Shown one piece after another: positions 9,519-18,918 of a DNA stretch of 64,000 nt. The translations under genes and the position numbers were made by a program. The notes beneath the pieces were generated by a model that was not told where the DNA came from, did not search any database, and saw nothing but the letters and a program-made list of their open reading frames with translations. This DNA comes from Nocardioides caeni (GTDB lineage: Bacteria > Actinomycetota > Actinomycetes > Propionibacteriales > Nocardioidaceae). Each line of letters starts with the position of its first letter. Position 1 is the stretch's first letter. The stretch is taken from contig NZ_STGW01000004.1 in the NCBI RefSeq assembly GCF_004912195.1, positions 194,485 to 258,484 of the forward strand, given 5' to 3'.

Positions 9519-10480
9519 GCATCGACAACGTGACCGCGCGGATCGCACAGATCCAGTCCCAGCTCGCGCGCTTCAGCACGACCAGCACGACCAGCGCGAC
9601 AGGGGCCTCGGCCACCGACGCGACGGAGTTCGCGACCGCACTCGCCTCCACGAGCGGCGCAACTGCCGACCCGGCGACCGGTGTCAGCGGCGACGACGTG
9701 GTGGCCGAGGCGAAGAAGTACCTCGGACTGCCCTACGTGTGGGGTGGCACCAGCATCACCAAGGGCGTCGACTGCTCGGGGCTGGTGCAGTCGGTCTACA
9801 AGGCGCTCGGCTATGACCTGCCGCGCGTCTCCGCCGACCAGGCCCGCTCCGGCACCGCGGTCCCCAGCCTCGCCGAGGCCCGACCCGGCGACCTCATCGC
9901 GTGGGACAACTCCAGCCGCAACAACGGCGCCGACCACATCGCGATCTACATCGGCGACGGCAAGATGATCGAGGCGCCGCGCACCGGCCTGGACGTGCGG
10001 ATCCTCGACGTCCCGTCCGAGCCCGACATGATCCGCCGCATCATCGACACCCCCGCGGCCACCGGCAGCAGCGCGACCGGCGGGATCTCGGCGAAGGTCT
10101 CCGCCGCCACGCCGTACGCCGACCTGATCAACGCCGCTGCAGCCCGCACCGGCGTGCCGGGCGAGCTGCTCGCGGCCGTCGCGAAGCAGGAGTCCGGCTT
10201 CGACCCGCGTGCCGTCAGCCCGGCCGGCGCCCAGGGACTGATGCAGCTGATGCCCGCCACCGCGCGCGGGCTCGGCGTGACCAACTCGTTCGACCCGGCC
10301 CAGGCCATCGACGGGGCCGCCCGCCTGCTCGACTCGCTGCTCGACCGGTTCGGGACGACCGAGCTGGCCCTGGCCGCCTACAACGCCGGCCCCGGCGCCG
10401 TCAGCCGCTATGGCGGGATCCCGCCCTATGCCGAGACCCAGAACTACGTCCGCAACATCATGTCCATGGTGAGGAGCTGA
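9515..10480 (+). CDS. Flagellar peptidoglycan hydrolase: NlpC/P60 peptidase fused to a lytic transglycosylase
   Basis: 321 residues with two catalytic domains. Residues about 60-175 form an NlpC/P60 domain ([14 protein letters not shown], catalytic Cys87 in VDCSGLV, His141 in [10 protein letters not shown]), which cuts stem peptides. Residues about 200-321 form a soluble lytic transglycosylase domain (Glu226 in [13 protein letters not shown], then [10 protein letters not shown] and [17 protein letters not shown]), which cuts glycan strands. The N-terminus has no signal peptide but resembles a flagellar export substrate (Ser/Thr-rich, disordered), so export through the flagellar apparatus is likely by analogy with FlgJ. 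It would open the thick wall for the rod. Confidence 0.93.
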   Translation: MSIDNVTARIAQIQSQLARFSTTSTTSATGASATDATEFATALASTSGATADPATGVSGDDVVAEAKKYLGLPYVWGGTSITKGVDCSGLVQSVYKALGYDLPRVSADQARSGTAVPSLAEARPGDLIAWDNSSRNNGADHIAIYIGDGKMIEAPRTGLDVRILDVPSEPDMIRRIIDTPAATGSSATGGISAKVSAATPYADLINAAAARTGVPGELLAAVAKQESGFDPRAVSPAGAQGLMQLMPATARGLGVTNSFDPAQAIDGAARLLDSLLDRFGTTELALAAYNAGPGAVSRYGGIPPYAETQNYVRNIMSMVRS

Positions 10481-10485
10481 CCTTC

Positions 10486-11697
10486 GTGAGCATCGCCCCC
10501 TTCCTGCCCGCGCTGCCGACCCCCGTCGGCGCCGGTCCGGCGACCGATGCCGGCACGTCCGACACCGGGACCCCCGCCGGCGAGGGTGAGAGCCCGTTCG
10601 TCGACGCGCTGGCTGCCGCGCTCGCCGCGGTGGCGCCGGCAGCCACGCTGATCCCGGAGGCCAACCCGGCCGCCCCGGTGGGCCTCCCGACTGCGTCCCC
10701 GGCTGCAGCGGCGCCGGGGCCGCAGACCTCTCTGCCGCTCCCGGCCGTCGAGGCGCCGGCTGCCTCCGCCGACGCCGAGGTCGCCGCGCCCGCGATGCAG
10801 GGGTCCTCGACGGTGGCCCCGGTCCCCGGCACCACCGTCACCGCACCCAGCGCCTCCGACACCTCCGCCGGGACGGAGCCGCTGCCGCTCGACGGCGTCG
10901 CCACCAGCCGGACCGACCCCGACCGCTCGTCCCCCGACACCGGGAGCGACCCGGGCAGCGGCGCCCACCCCGGCACTCCCACCGGCACTCGCGCCCCTGC
11001 GGCTCCGGCCGAGGCCACCGCACCTCCGCTGCCCGCGACACCGACCGCGGCCACCGCACCCGCGGCGCCGACCGCCACCGCCGTCACCGTGGGCGCTCCG
11101 GTCGACGTCGCGCCGGTCCGGGGCGAGATCCCGGGCACCACGGTCACCAAGGCCGTCGTGCAGCAGGTCTTCCCGGAGGTCACCCGGGTCGTCACCGCGG
11201 CCGCCCAGGGCCCCAACGGCACCCAGCGGATCACGCTGACCCTCCAGCCCGAGCAGCTCGGCGAGGTGCGCGTGACGCTCGTGGTCCGCGACGGCAGCGT
11301 CCAGGTCCGCCTCGCCGGCGACGCCGGGGACGGGCGGATCCACCAGGCCCTCGCCCAGGGCGCACCCGAGCTGCAGCGACTGCTCGAGCGCGGCGGCGCC
11401 GACGCCAAGGTGCTCGTCCGCGACGCCCTCCCCGGACTGCCGACCAGCCCCGTCCCGGCGTCCTCCAGCACCGCGGGCACCAGCTGGCAGCAGGCCGGCG
11501 AGCAGGCCCACCAGGGCTGGGCGGACCAGGGCCAGCCCGGTCAGCCCGGCCAGTCCCGTCAGCCCGGCCAGTCCCGTCAGCACGGTCAGCCCGATGACGG
11601 GGCAGCCGGTCGTCGTACTCCCGGCGAGGCGCAGCCCGCCGTCACCAGCCCGGTCCCGGGCACCACCCCGCCCGGTCGCCTCGACCGGGCCCTGTGA
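10486..11697 (+). CDS. fliK: Flagellar hook-length control protein FliK
   Basis: 403 residues from GTG 10486 with GAGGAG at 10471-10476. The first 230 residues are a disordered Ala/Pro/Thr-rich ruler region. Residues about 225-315 form the Flg_hook domain (RITLTLQPEQLGEVRVTLVV and IHQALAQGAPELQRLLERGG) that switches FlhB specificity. Then comes a short Gln/Pro/Gly tandem repeat near 11537-11590 (QPGQ, QPGQSR units), which may vary in copy number between strains. It sits directly before the hook genes whose length it controls. Confidence 0.92.
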   Translation: MSIAPFLPALPTPVGAGPATDAGTSDTGTPAGEGESPFVDALAAALAAVAPAATLIPEANPAAPVGLPTASPAAAAPGPQTSLPLPAVEAPAASADAEVAAPAMQGSSTVAPVPGTTVTAPSASDTSAGTEPLPLDGVATSRTDPDRSSPDTGSDPGSGAHPGTPTGTRAPAAPAEATAPPLPATPTAATAPAAPTATAVTVGAPVDVAPVRGEIPGTTVTKAVVQQVFPEVTRVVTAAAQGPNGTQRITLTLQPEQLGEVRVTLVVRDGSVQVRLAGDAGDGRIHQALAQGAPELQRLLERGGADAKVLVRDALPGLPTSPVPASSSTAGTSWQQAGEQAHQGWADQGQPGQPGQSRQPGQSRQHGQPDDGAAGRRTPGEAQPAVTSPVPGTTPPGRLDRAL

Positions 11698-11706
11698 GGA
11701 GGCAGC

Positions 11707-12159
11707 ATGTCGATCTCGGCCACCGAGGGCGTGACCTACGGAGTCACCGGCACCGCCGGCACGTCCAGCACCAGCAGCACCGCGTCGGACAAGAACATGT
11801 TCCTCGAGCTGATGGTGACCCAGCTGCGCTACCAGGACCCGCTCAACCCGGCCGACTCCAGCGAGATGCTCGCGCAGACCGCGCAGTTCACCGCGCTGGA
11901 GAAGATGGAGGCCGTCGCCGAGCAGACCGCGATGCTGCTGAGCACGCAGCTCGCGTTCGGCGCGACGACCATGATCGGCAAGACCGTCCGCTGGTACGAC
12001 GAGACCGGCGCCGAGCTCAGCGGCGTGGTCCAGGGCACGACCTATCTGTCCACCGGCCCGGTCCTGAGCGTCGACGGCCAGACCGTGCCCATCACCGACG
12101 TCGTCAGCGTCGGCGACGCCCCGACGGCCACGCCCACCCCGCCCACGGCGACCGCCTGA
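11707..12159 (+). CDS. flgD: Flagellar hook cap protein FlgD
   Basis: 150 residues. Residues about 30-75 are the conserved FlgD N-terminal motif (MFLELMVTQLRYQDPLNPAD, then EMLAQTAQFTALEKM). The remaining part is short compared with the roughly 220-residue enterobacterial protein, so much of the tudor/FnIII-like cap region is reduced and the end is a Pro/Thr tail. A GAGGAGG precedes the ATG. FlgD caps the growing hook. Confidence 0.94.
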   Translation: MSISATEGVTYGVTGTAGTSSTSSTASDKNMFLELMVTQLRYQDPLNPADSSEMLAQTAQFTALEKMEAVAEQTAMLLSTQLAFGATTMIGKTVRWYDETGAELSGVVQGTTYLSTGPVLSVDGQTVPITDVVSVGDAPTATPTPPTATA

Positions 12160-12220
12160 CCCACCGTTCGACCCCGACCCGACAACCCACACAGCAACCA
12201 CCAGATCGAGGAGACACCCC

Positions 12221-13069
12221 ATGCTTCGTTCGCTCTTCGCCGGCATCTCCGGCCTCCGCGTCAACCAGACCATGCTCGACGTGACCGGCAACAACATCGC
12301 CAACGCCAACACCACCGGCTTCAAGGCCTCCACCACGGTCTTCTCCGACACGCTCAGCCAGATGCTGACCGCGGCGTCGGGCGGCAACGCCGAGCGCGGT
12401 GGCACCAACCCGATCCAGATCGGCCTCGGCGTGCAGCTCGCGGCGACGTCGACCAACTTCGGCCAGGGCTCTGCCCAGCTCACCGGTCGCCAGACCGACG
12501 TGATGCTCAACGGCGACGGCTTCTTCGTCCTCGCCGACGGCGCCGAGAACGTCTTCACCCGCGCCGGCGCGTTCACCTTCGACCAGAACGGCATCCTCGT
12601 GTCGCCGACCGGCATGCGCGTCCAGGGCTACGAGCTCGACGCGCTCGGCGTCCCGACCGGCGGCCTGGTCGACGTGGACCTGAGCCTGATCGACGCGTCG
12701 CTGCCGCCGGGCGTGGAGCTGACGTCGTACTCCATCTCCGCCGACGGCAAGGTCCGCGGCGTCTTCTCCGACGGCGTCCAGCGCGACGTCTGCCAGCTGG
12801 CCGTCGCCGACTTCACCAACCCGATGGGCCTGGAGAAGATCGGCGACACCACCTTCCGCGCCTCCGCCAACTCCGGCGCGGTCGACCTCGGCGTCGCCGG
12901 CGAGGGCCAGCGCGGCACCATCCAGGCCGGTGCACTCGAGATGTCCAACGTCGACCTGTCGGCCGAGTTCACCAACCTGATCCTCGCCCAGCGTGGCTTC
13001 CAGGCCAGCTCGCGCGTCATCACGACCAGCGACCAGGTGCTCGAGGAGCTCGTCAACATCAAGCGCTGA
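12221..13069 (+). CDS. flgE: Flagellar hook protein FlgE (FlgE/F/G family)
   Basis: 282 residues, N-terminus MLRSLFAGISGLRVNQTMLD with VTGNNIANANTTGFKAS, and C-terminus SAEFTNLILAQRGFQASSRV; both are the paired coiled-coil ends of hook and distal rod proteins. By position after fliK and flgD it is the hook protein, but the length is nearer FlgG (about 260) than FlgE (about 400). No second FlgE/F/G paralogue is in the window, so distal rod genes must lie elsewhere or this protein serves more than one role. Confidence 0.88.
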   Translation: MLRSLFAGISGLRVNQTMLDVTGNNIANANTTGFKASTTVFSDTLSQMLTAASGGNAERGGTNPIQIGLGVQLAATSTNFGQGSAQLTGRQTDVMLNGDGFFVLADGAENVFTRAGAFTFDQNGILVSPTGMRVQGYELDALGVPTGGLVDVDLSLIDASLPPGVELTSYSISADGKVRGVFSDGVQRDVCQLAVADFTNPMGLEKIGDTTFRASANSGAVDLGVAGEGQRGTIQAGALEMSNVDLSAEFTNLILAQRGFQASSRVITTSDQVLEELVNIKR

Positions 13070-13163
13070 CCCCTCAGCCCCGTCGGCCTCCAGCCGATGG
13101 AAGACCCGAGGCGTCCACGGACGGACCGCCTGAGCCGAACCACACGCACATGGAGGTGCCGCG

Positions 13164-13466
13164 GTGATCTCGCTGACCCGATTGTCCGGGACGGCGTTCC
13201 TGCTGAACGCCGACCTCATCGAACGAGTCGACTGCACCCCCGACACCGTCGTCACCCTCGTCGACGGCACGAAGTACCTGGTGTCGGAGTCGCTCGGCGA
13301 GGTGCTGGAGAGCGTCGTCCGCTACCGCGCCTCCATCGTGGCCTACTCCGCGCTCCCCGAAGCCGCGACGCTGCCCACGCTGCGTCCCGGCCCTGTGCGC
13401 GCCAGCCGCCTGGCCGCCGTACCCCCTGCCGTCCACCTGCCCATTGACCGAGGAGGTACGCCGTGA
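13164..13466 (+). CDS. flbD: FlbD family flagellar protein
   Basis: 100 residues; residues 1-65 match the small FlbD/SwrD family (ISLTRLSGTAFLLNADLIER, then VTLVDGTKYLVSESLGEVLE). In Bacillus the homologue SwrD raises motor torque and is encoded beside fliL and mot genes. The extra 30-residue Pro/Arg tail is unusual. GTG start at 13164 with GGAGGTG upstream. It overlaps motA by four bases. Confidence 0.88.
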   Translation: MISLTRLSGTAFLLNADLIERVDCTPDTVVTLVDGTKYLVSESLGEVLESVVRYRASIVAYSALPEAATLPTLRPGPVRASRLAAVPPAVHLPIDRGGTP

Positions 13467-14233
13467 AGGACATGGCCAGCATGCTCGGCATCGGTGCCGC
13501 CCTCGGCGTCATCATGCTCGCCAACATCCTGGAGGGCGGCAGCCCGGCCAGCCTGTTCCTCCTCCCCCCGCTGCTGCTGGTCTTCGGCGGCACCCTGATG
13601 GTCAGCGTCGCGGGCGGCACGCTCGCCGACGCCAAGAACGCCATCAAGTCCGTCAAGCACGCGCTGACGGGCAAGATCGCCACCTCCGCCGACGTCGTCC
13701 CCGTCATCGTGGAGCTCTCCGACAGCGCCCGCCGCGAGGGCATGCTCGCCCTCGAGGGCAAGCTCGAGTCGATCGACGATCCCTTCCTCGTCAAGGGCGT
13801 GACCCTCGCGGTCGACGGCATCGACCCCGACGAGCTCCGCGAGATCATGGAGTACGAGGTCCACGCCAAGAAGGCGACCGACAAGCACTCCGCGAAGTTC
13901 TTCACCGACGCCGGCGGCTATGCGCCGACCATCGGCATCGTCGGCACCGTGATGAGCCTGGTGCACGTGCTGGAGAACCTCTCGAAGCCCGACGAGCTGG
14001 GCCACATGATCGCCGCGGCGTTCCTCGCGACCCTGTGGGGCGTGCTGTCGGCCAACGTCCTGTGGCTGCCGATCGCCGCGCGCCTCAAGCGGATGAGCGA
14101 GCTCGAGTGCACCCGCATGGAGATCGTCATCGAGGGTGTCGCCGCGATCCAGGCCGGCGCCAACCCGCGCGTGGTGGCCCAGAAGCTGCGCTCGCTCCTG
14201 CCGCCGCAGGAGCAGCTGGACGAGGCGGCCTGA
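13463..14233 (+). CDS. motA: Flagellar motor stator protein MotA
   Basis: 256 residues with four transmembrane segments (near 5-22, 33-52, 150-170 and 182-202) and the conserved cytoplasmic loop between helices 2 and 3 that contacts FliG (REGMLALEGKLESIDDPFLV). The segment AGGYAPTIGIVGTVMSLVHV is the MotA/ExbB proton-channel helix with its conserved proline. It forms the pentameric stator ring with the MotB dimer encoded next. Confidence 0.96.
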   Translation: MKDMASMLGIGAALGVIMLANILEGGSPASLFLLPPLLLVFGGTLMVSVAGGTLADAKNAIKSVKHALTGKIATSADVVPVIVELSDSARREGMLALEGKLESIDDPFLVKGVTLAVDGIDPDELREIMEYEVHAKKATDKHSAKFFTDAGGYAPTIGIVGTVMSLVHVLENLSKPDELGHMIAAAFLATLWGVLSANVLWLPIAARLKRMSELECTRMEIVIEGVAAIQAGANPRVVAQKLRSLLPPQEQLDEAA

Positions 14234-14234
14234 C

Positions 14235-15239
14235 GTGTCCCGCAAGACCGGGCAGAAGCGCGCCGTGGAGGAGGAGCACGAGAACCACGAGCGGTGGCTC
14301 GTCTCCTATGCCGACATGATCACCGTGCTGATGGCGCTGTTCATCGTGCTCTATGCGATGAGCCAGGTCGACGAGACCAAGTACCAGCAGCTCCGGGAGG
14401 GCCTGGCCGTCGGCTTCGGCCACGAGAAGTCGATCCTCAACGGGGAGACGCCGGTGAGCAGCGCCAAGGGCGCCTCCAACACCGCCGAGACGACCTACCA
14501 GCAGCTGCTCGCGCAGGTGCCGGAGGACAGCATCGAGGTGGTCGAGCAGATCGTCAACGAGTCCGAGCGGCTGCGCCGCGACCGGCAGTACGGCGACGCG
14601 GCGGTCGAGGTCGAGCGGCTGCTCGAGGTGTGGCGCAAGATCGACCGGGCGCTGCGCCAGCAGGGGCTGCGCGAGGACGTGCGGGCCACGATCGACGAGC
14701 GGGGGCTGGTGGTCAGCCTCGTCTCCGAGCACATCGTCTTCGAGCCGGACATCGCGACGCTGACCGACCGGGGCCGGCGGGTGGTCGACACCCTCGCCCC
14801 CGTGCTCGCGGTGCTGACCGAGCCGATCGAGGTCGACGGGCACACCAACCAGGAGAAGGTGGATCCGGCGTACTTCCCGACCGACTGGGAGCTCTCCCTG
14901 GCCCGCGCCGCCCACGTGCTGCGCCGCCTGGAGGAGGTCCACCGCGTCCCCGCACACCGCCTGCGGGCCACCGGCTTCGGTCACACCAAGCCGTTGATCG
15001 ACCCGGCCCGGGCCGGGTCGCAGAAGATCAACAAGCGCGTCGACATCATCGTGCTCAGCCAGGTCCCCGCCGAGACGCGGGCGCTGATGACCGAGGCCTA
15101 CGAGGACGTGCGCCGCGAGGCCGGCCTCGACGAGCCGCCGACGGCCTCGTCGGCCAACGTCCCGGGCACCGACGACGAGCTCCCGACCGCCTCCGGCGAG
15201 CACCGCCCCGACCGACCCCATGGAGAGGACCAGCCATGA
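14235..15239 (+). CDS. motB: Flagellar motor stator protein MotB
   Basis: 334 residues from GTG 14235. The single membrane helix carries the proton-accepting Asp27 in SYADMITVLMALFIVLYAMS. A linker/plug region follows, then an OmpA/MotB peptidoglycan-binding domain near residues 160-275 (DGHTNQEKVDP, NKRVDIIVL). The C-terminal 50 residues are a disordered Pro/Asp/Arg tail. The alanine after the conserved Tyr and the Asp identify a proton-type motor more likely than a sodium one, but this is weak evidence. Confidence 0.95.
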   Translation: MSRKTGQKRAVEEEHENHERWLVSYADMITVLMALFIVLYAMSQVDETKYQQLREGLAVGFGHEKSILNGETPVSSAKGASNTAETTYQQLLAQVPEDSIEVVEQIVNESERLRRDRQYGDAAVEVERLLEVWRKIDRALRQQGLREDVRATIDERGLVVSLVSEHIVFEPDIATLTDRGRRVVDTLAPVLAVLTEPIEVDGHTNQEKVDPAYFPTDWELSLARAAHVLRRLEEVHRVPAHRLRATGFGHTKPLIDPARAGSQKINKRVDIIVLSQVPAETRALMTEAYEDVRREAGLDEPPTASSANVPGTDDELPTASGEHRPDRPHGEDQP

Positions 15240-15670
15240 GCACCGCCACCGCCGCCCCACCGGACAAGGGCGCCGCCGACGCGAAGAGCAGCAAGGTGCG
15301 GACCATCGGCATCGCCGTCCTGGTCCTCGGTCTCGCCGCCGGCGCCGCCTGGTACTTCATGCTCCGCCCCAGCGGGGAGACCGAGCCCAAGCCCGGCGAG
15401 GTCGTGGCGCTCGAGCCGATCCAGGTCAACCTGGCCGGCGGCCACTACCTGCGGCTGGGGATGGCCCTCCAGCTGGTCGAGGGTGCCCACGAGGTCGACG
15501 GCTCGAAGGCCCTCGACGCCGCGATCACCGTGTTCAGCGGCCGCCCGGTCGGCGAGGTCAACAAGGCCGAGAGCCGGGAGCACCTGCGCCACGAGCTCAA
15601 CGAGGTGCTCCACGAGCGCTATCACGACGAGGTGATGGAGGTCCTCTTCACCGAGTTCGTCACCCAGTGA
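15236..15670 (+). CDS. fliL: Flagellar basal body-associated protein FliL
   Basis: 144 residues: short basic cytoplasmic start, one membrane helix near residues 26-45 (GIAVLVLGLAAGAAWYFML), and a periplasmic-side SPFH/stomatin-like domain with LEPIQVNLAGGHYLRLGMAL. FliL rings surround and stabilise the stator. ATG at 15236 follows GGAGAGGA and overlaps motB by four bases. Confidence 0.94.
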   Translation: MSTATAAPPDKGAADAKSSKVRTIGIAVLVLGLAAGAAWYFMLRPSGETEPKPGEVVALEPIQVNLAGGHYLRLGMALQLVEGAHEVDGSKALDAAITVFSGRPVGEVNKAESREHLRHELNEVLHERYHDEVMEVLFTEFVTQ

Positions 15671-15726
15671 CCCACCCGTCGACCCACCCGGAATGACCGG
15701 GACCCGGGACCGTCCCCGGGACCTCA

Positions 15727-15746
15727 CGTGGTCCGTCGTGACCACG
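15727..15746. other. Hairpin in the fliL-fliM gap
   Basis: CGTGGTC and GACCACG form a 7-bp stem with a 6-base loop. The 142-base gap holding it also contains several CCGGGACC-like runs (15696-15725). It is the largest gap inside the flagellar operon apart from the ones before flbD and flhA. It could attenuate transcription or stabilise mRNA ends; there is no T tract, so it is not a classical terminator. Confidence 0.35.
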
Positions 15747-15812
15747 GGACCCTGACCGCTCGGCGCCTCGGCGACCCCTCAGGTCTTCCCCACGGCCACC
15801 GATGGGGCGGTC

Positions 15813-16751
15813 GTGACCGTGGCTCCGCAGCGACCCCGCCGGCGTACGCGCTCCTCCGAGCCGACGCCCTACGACTTCCGTCGACCCATCCAGCTCAGCC
15901 GCGAGCACCAGCGCACCCTGCAGCTGGGCTTCGACGGCTTCGCGCGCCAGGTGACGACCGTGTTCACGAGCTCGCTGCGCACGGTCTGCACGGTCACCCT
16001 CGCGGGCATCGAGCAGCGCACCTACGCGGAATACGTCGACAGCCTCGGCGCGTCGACCTACATGACCCTCTTCTCCGCCGACCCGATCCCCGGCACCGGG
16101 GTCCTCGAGATCCCGCTGTTCGCGACCATGTCGTGCATCGACCACATGCTCGGCGGCCCGGGCTCGGACGAGCAGCCGGACCGGCCGCTGACCGAGATCG
16201 AGGACGGCGTCATCCGCGGCCTGGTCGAGCGGATGCTCGGCGAGATGCGCTACTCACTCGACGGGATCGTCGCCCTCGATCCGGCCGTGACCGGGATCGA
16301 GTACTCCCCCCAGTTCGCCCAGGTCGCCAGCGCCGCCGACGTGATGGTCGTCGTGCGCCTCGAGCTGCGGATCGGCGAGCAGGCCCACCACATGTCGGTC
16401 TGCCTGCCCTTCAGCGGCCTGCTGCCGCACCTGACCAACGCCAGCGGCGCCGGCGCGATGAGCGACCGGGAGCGACTGCAGCGCGCCCAGTCGGCCGTGC
16501 TGCTGCAGGACCAGTTCCACCAGGTCCCGGTCGCCGTCGCCGTGCGCTTCCGGCCGATGGAGATGGACCCCGCGGAGCTGGCCGGCCTCGAGCCGGGCTC
16601 GGTCGTCCGCCTCAGCCATCCGGCCTCCGCCCCCCTGGACGTCTGCATCGCTGGTGGCGCCGCCGGCAACACCTTCGCCCACGCCACCCCCGGAACCCGC
16701 GGCCAACGCCTGGCCGCGCTCATCGTCACCACGCCCGAGGAGAACTCCTGA
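15813..16751 (+). CDS. fliM: Flagellar motor switch protein FliM
   Basis: 312 residues. The CheC-like middle domain ([19 protein letters not shown], then [20 protein letters not shown]) and a C-terminal SpoA domain ([20 protein letters not shown]) are clear. The N-terminal CheY-P docking motif of typical FliM (LSQxEIDALL) is absent: residues 1-18 are Arg/Pro-rich, and an in-frame stop near 15751 rules out a longer N-terminus. GTG start at 15813. It overlaps fliN by one base. Confidence 0.94.
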   Translation: MTVAPQRPRRRTRSSEPTPYDFRRPIQLSREHQRTLQLGFDGFARQVTTVFTSSLRTVCTVTLAGIEQRTYAEYVDSLGASTYMTLFSADPIPGTGVLEIPLFATMSCIDHMLGGPGSDEQPDRPLTEIEDGVIRGLVERMLGEMRYSLDGIVALDPAVTGIEYSPQFAQVASAADVMVVVRLELRIGEQAHHMSVCLPFSGLLPHLTNASGAGAMSDRERLQRAQSAVLLQDQFHQVPVAVAVRFRPMEMDPAELAGLEPGSVVRLSHPASAPLDVCIAGGAAGNTFAHATPGTRGQRLAALIVTTPEENS

Positions 16752-17566
16752 TGACCACCGCTCCCGACACCCAGGCCCTCGCCGAGGCCGTGACCGCGGC
16801 CGCGGCCGACCTGCTCCCCTCGGTCACGCCGCTCCAGCTGGGCCCTGTCCAGCCCGGATCGCCGCACGTCGCGGCGGCCTTCGCCGGCGGCGCCGTCGCC
16901 GAGCTCGACGGTGGCGTGCCCGGCGTCGTCGCCGTCCTGGTCGGCAAGGAGCTCGTCGACGCGCTGGCCTCCAGCCCGATCGGCGAGCTCGAGGTCGCCG
17001 CCGCCGTCCAGCCCGCGATCGACGCTGCCGCGCTGCGGCTGGGCGCCCACGCCCGCACGGCGCGCGCGCTCGACCTCGCCGACGACGCCTTCGACATCAC
17101 CGCCGAGCTGGGCGGGGAGTTCGTCACGGTCCCGCTGATCGGCATGGGCATCGCTGCCGCGGTCCTCATCCCCCTCGCCACCGCCGAGGGTGCCCGGGAG
17201 CCGATCGACCCGGCCGCGGCGCCTGTCGCCGAGGAGCCGTCGCCCGCGCTCGCCGCGCTCGCCGCGTCGGAGCCCTCCGAGCCCTTCGTCCCCGCCTTCG
17301 GCGCCGCCGCCCTCCCCCCGCGCGGCCTGGAGCTGCTGCACGGCGTCGACATGGAGGTGACGGTCGAGCTGGGCCGCACCCGGATGACGGTCCGCGACCT
17401 GCTCGCGCTCACCCCCGGCGCCGTGCTCGAGCTGGACCGGGCGGCCGGGAGCCCCGCCGACCTGCTCGTCAACGGCCGGCTCGTCGCGCGCGGCGAGGTC
17501 GTCGTCGTCGACGAGGACTTCGGCCTGCGGGTCACCGAGATCGTCGACGCAGCAGCCGCGTCATGA
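16751..17566 (+). CDS. fliN: Flagellar switch protein FliN with an N-terminal extension
   Basis: 271 residues, twice the length of a minimal FliN. The C-terminal 80 residues are the SpoA domain ([20 protein letters not shown], then [20 protein letters not shown]). The first 150 residues look like a reduced CheC/FliY-type alpha/beta domain, followed by an Ala/Pro/Glu linker near 150-185. Bacillus FliY has a CheY-phosphatase domain in that position; the CheC active-site residues cannot be identified here with confidence. ATGA overlap with fliO. Confidence 0.9.
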   Translation: MTTAPDTQALAEAVTAAAADLLPSVTPLQLGPVQPGSPHVAAAFAGGAVAELDGGVPGVVAVLVGKELVDALASSPIGELEVAAAVQPAIDAAALRLGAHARTARALDLADDAFDITAELGGEFVTVPLIGMGIAAAVLIPLATAEGAREPIDPAAAPVAEEPSPALAALAASEPSEPFVPAFGAAALPPRGLELLHGVDMEVTVELGRTRMTVRDLLALTPGAVLELDRAAGSPADLLVNGRLVARGEVVVVDEDFGLRVTEIVDAAAAS

Positions 17567-18093
17567 TCATCCTGGCCGCGTCGGACCCCGGGGTCGGGGC
17601 GCTCGCGTTCCGCCTCCTCGGCTCGCTCGCGGTCGTGGTCGGACTGCTGCTGCTCATCGCCCGCTTCGTCAACCGCCGCTTCACCGCGCCGTCCGGCGCG
17701 CCCGTGCAGGTCATGCACCGCCAGCAGCTCGGCCGCGGCCAGGGTGTCGCGGTCATCTCCGTCGGCGGCCGCGTCCTCGTCGTCGGCACCACCGAGCACC
17801 AGGTCACCCTGCTGACCGAGCTCGAGCCCGACCCTGCGGACGACGGGATCGAGGTCGACCCGATCGTCGCCGGCGCGCTGGGGCTGGACGCCCCAGCCAA
17901 CCACGAGGCCGTCGACCCCGACGACGGGTTCGAGAAGGAGCTCGCCGCCGCGTCGGCGGGAGTCGCGTCGTCGGGAGTCGACAGGCCGGGCGCACTGGCC
18001 GGGTCGCTCCTCTCGCCGCAGACCTGGCGCCAGACCTTCGCCGCGATCAGCGGTCAGGGCGGGCATCCGCCCCCGGGGCGGCGCGCGTCATGA
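17563..18093 (+). CDS. fliO: Flagellar export apparatus protein FliO
   Basis: 176 residues with one membrane helix near residues 10-30 followed by the FliO/FliZ signature [20 protein letters not shown] and [20 protein letters not shown]. FliO helps assemble the FliP ring. A negatively charged then Ala/Pro-rich tail makes up the remaining third. ATGA overlaps join it to fliN and fliP. Confidence 0.9.
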   Translation: MIILAASDPGVGALAFRLLGSLAVVVGLLLLIARFVNRRFTAPSGAPVQVMHRQQLGRGQGVAVISVGGRVLVVGTTEHQVTLLTELEPDPADDGIEVDPIVAGALGLDAPANHEAVDPDDGFEKELAAASAGVASSGVDRPGALAGSLLSPQTWRQTFAAISGQGGHPPPGRRAS

Positions 18094-18911
18094 CCACCGC
18101 GCGACGGCTGGCGATCCTCCTCGTGGGCACCGCCGGCCTGGTCCTCCTTGCCCCGATGACGGCGCTGCCGGGATCGGCGGCCTCGGCCGCCCCGACGCCC
18201 AACGGCCCGAACGGTCCCAACGGCCCCAGCGGCACGGGAGGCGGCTCGGTCCAGATCGACCTGACCGGGATGACCGAGAAGCCGAGCAACAGCCTGGTGG
18301 TGTTCCTCGCGCTGACCCTGCTGAGCCTGCTGCCGGCGATCCTGCTGACCTGCACCAGCTTCACCAAGATCCTCGTGGTGCTGGGACTGACCCGCAACGC
18401 GCTCGGCCTGCAGCAGACGCCCAACAACCAGGTGCTCGCCGGACTGGCGCTCTTTCTCAGCCTCTTCATCATGGGCCCGGTGTTCGCGGCGATCAACGAC
18501 GCCGGCGTGCAGCCCTATCTCGACGGCGACAAGACGACGAAGACCGCCTTCAACGACGGCCTGGAGCCGCTGCGCGAGTTCATGCTCGACAACACCGACG
18601 ACGAGGAGCTGATGCTCCTGACGAGCGTCGCCGACCGCGAGCTGCCGGCCAACCGCGACGAGGTCGGCACGACGACGCTGATCCCGGCCTTCGTGCTCTC
18701 GGAGCTGAAGGACGCCTTCATCATCGGCTTCATCATCTTCATCCCGTTCCTCGTCATCGACATCGTCGTGAGCGGCGCACTGATGAGCCTAGGCATGATG
18801 ATGATGCCGCCGGTGATGGTGTCGTTGCCGTTCAAGCTGTTGCTGTTCGTGATGGTCGACGGCTGGGCGTTGATCATCAAGTCCCTCGTCGCGTCGTACG
18901 GGACGGGGTGA
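18090..18911 (+). CDS. fliP: Flagellar export gate protein FliP
   Basis: 273 residues with an N-terminal signal sequence (about residues 1-33), which is typical of FliP. A short NGP tandem repeat follows. Four membrane helices and the conserved segments LTCTSFTKILVVLGLTRNAL and LKDAFIIGFIIFIPFLVIDI mark the family, as does the MMMMPPVMVSLPFK stretch. Five FliP copies form the core of the export channel. Confidence 0.97.
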   Translation: MTTARRLAILLVGTAGLVLLAPMTALPGSAASAAPTPNGPNGPNGPSGTGGGSVQIDLTGMTEKPSNSLVVFLALTLLSLLPAILLTCTSFTKILVVLGLTRNALGLQQTPNNQVLAGLALFLSLFIMGPVFAAINDAGVQPYLDGDKTTKTAFNDGLEPLREFMLDNTDDEELMLLTSVADRELPANRDEVGTTTLIPAFVLSELKDAFIIGFIIFIPFLVIDIVVSGALMSLGMMMMPPVMVSLPFKLLLFVMVDGWALIIKSLVASYGTG

Positions 18912-18918
18912 GGCAGCC

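Noticed and set aside
10444-12615. A 723-codon open frame on the minus strand
   Set aside because: Antisense to fliK, flgD and flgE. The translation has no domain content and the sense genes are well supported.
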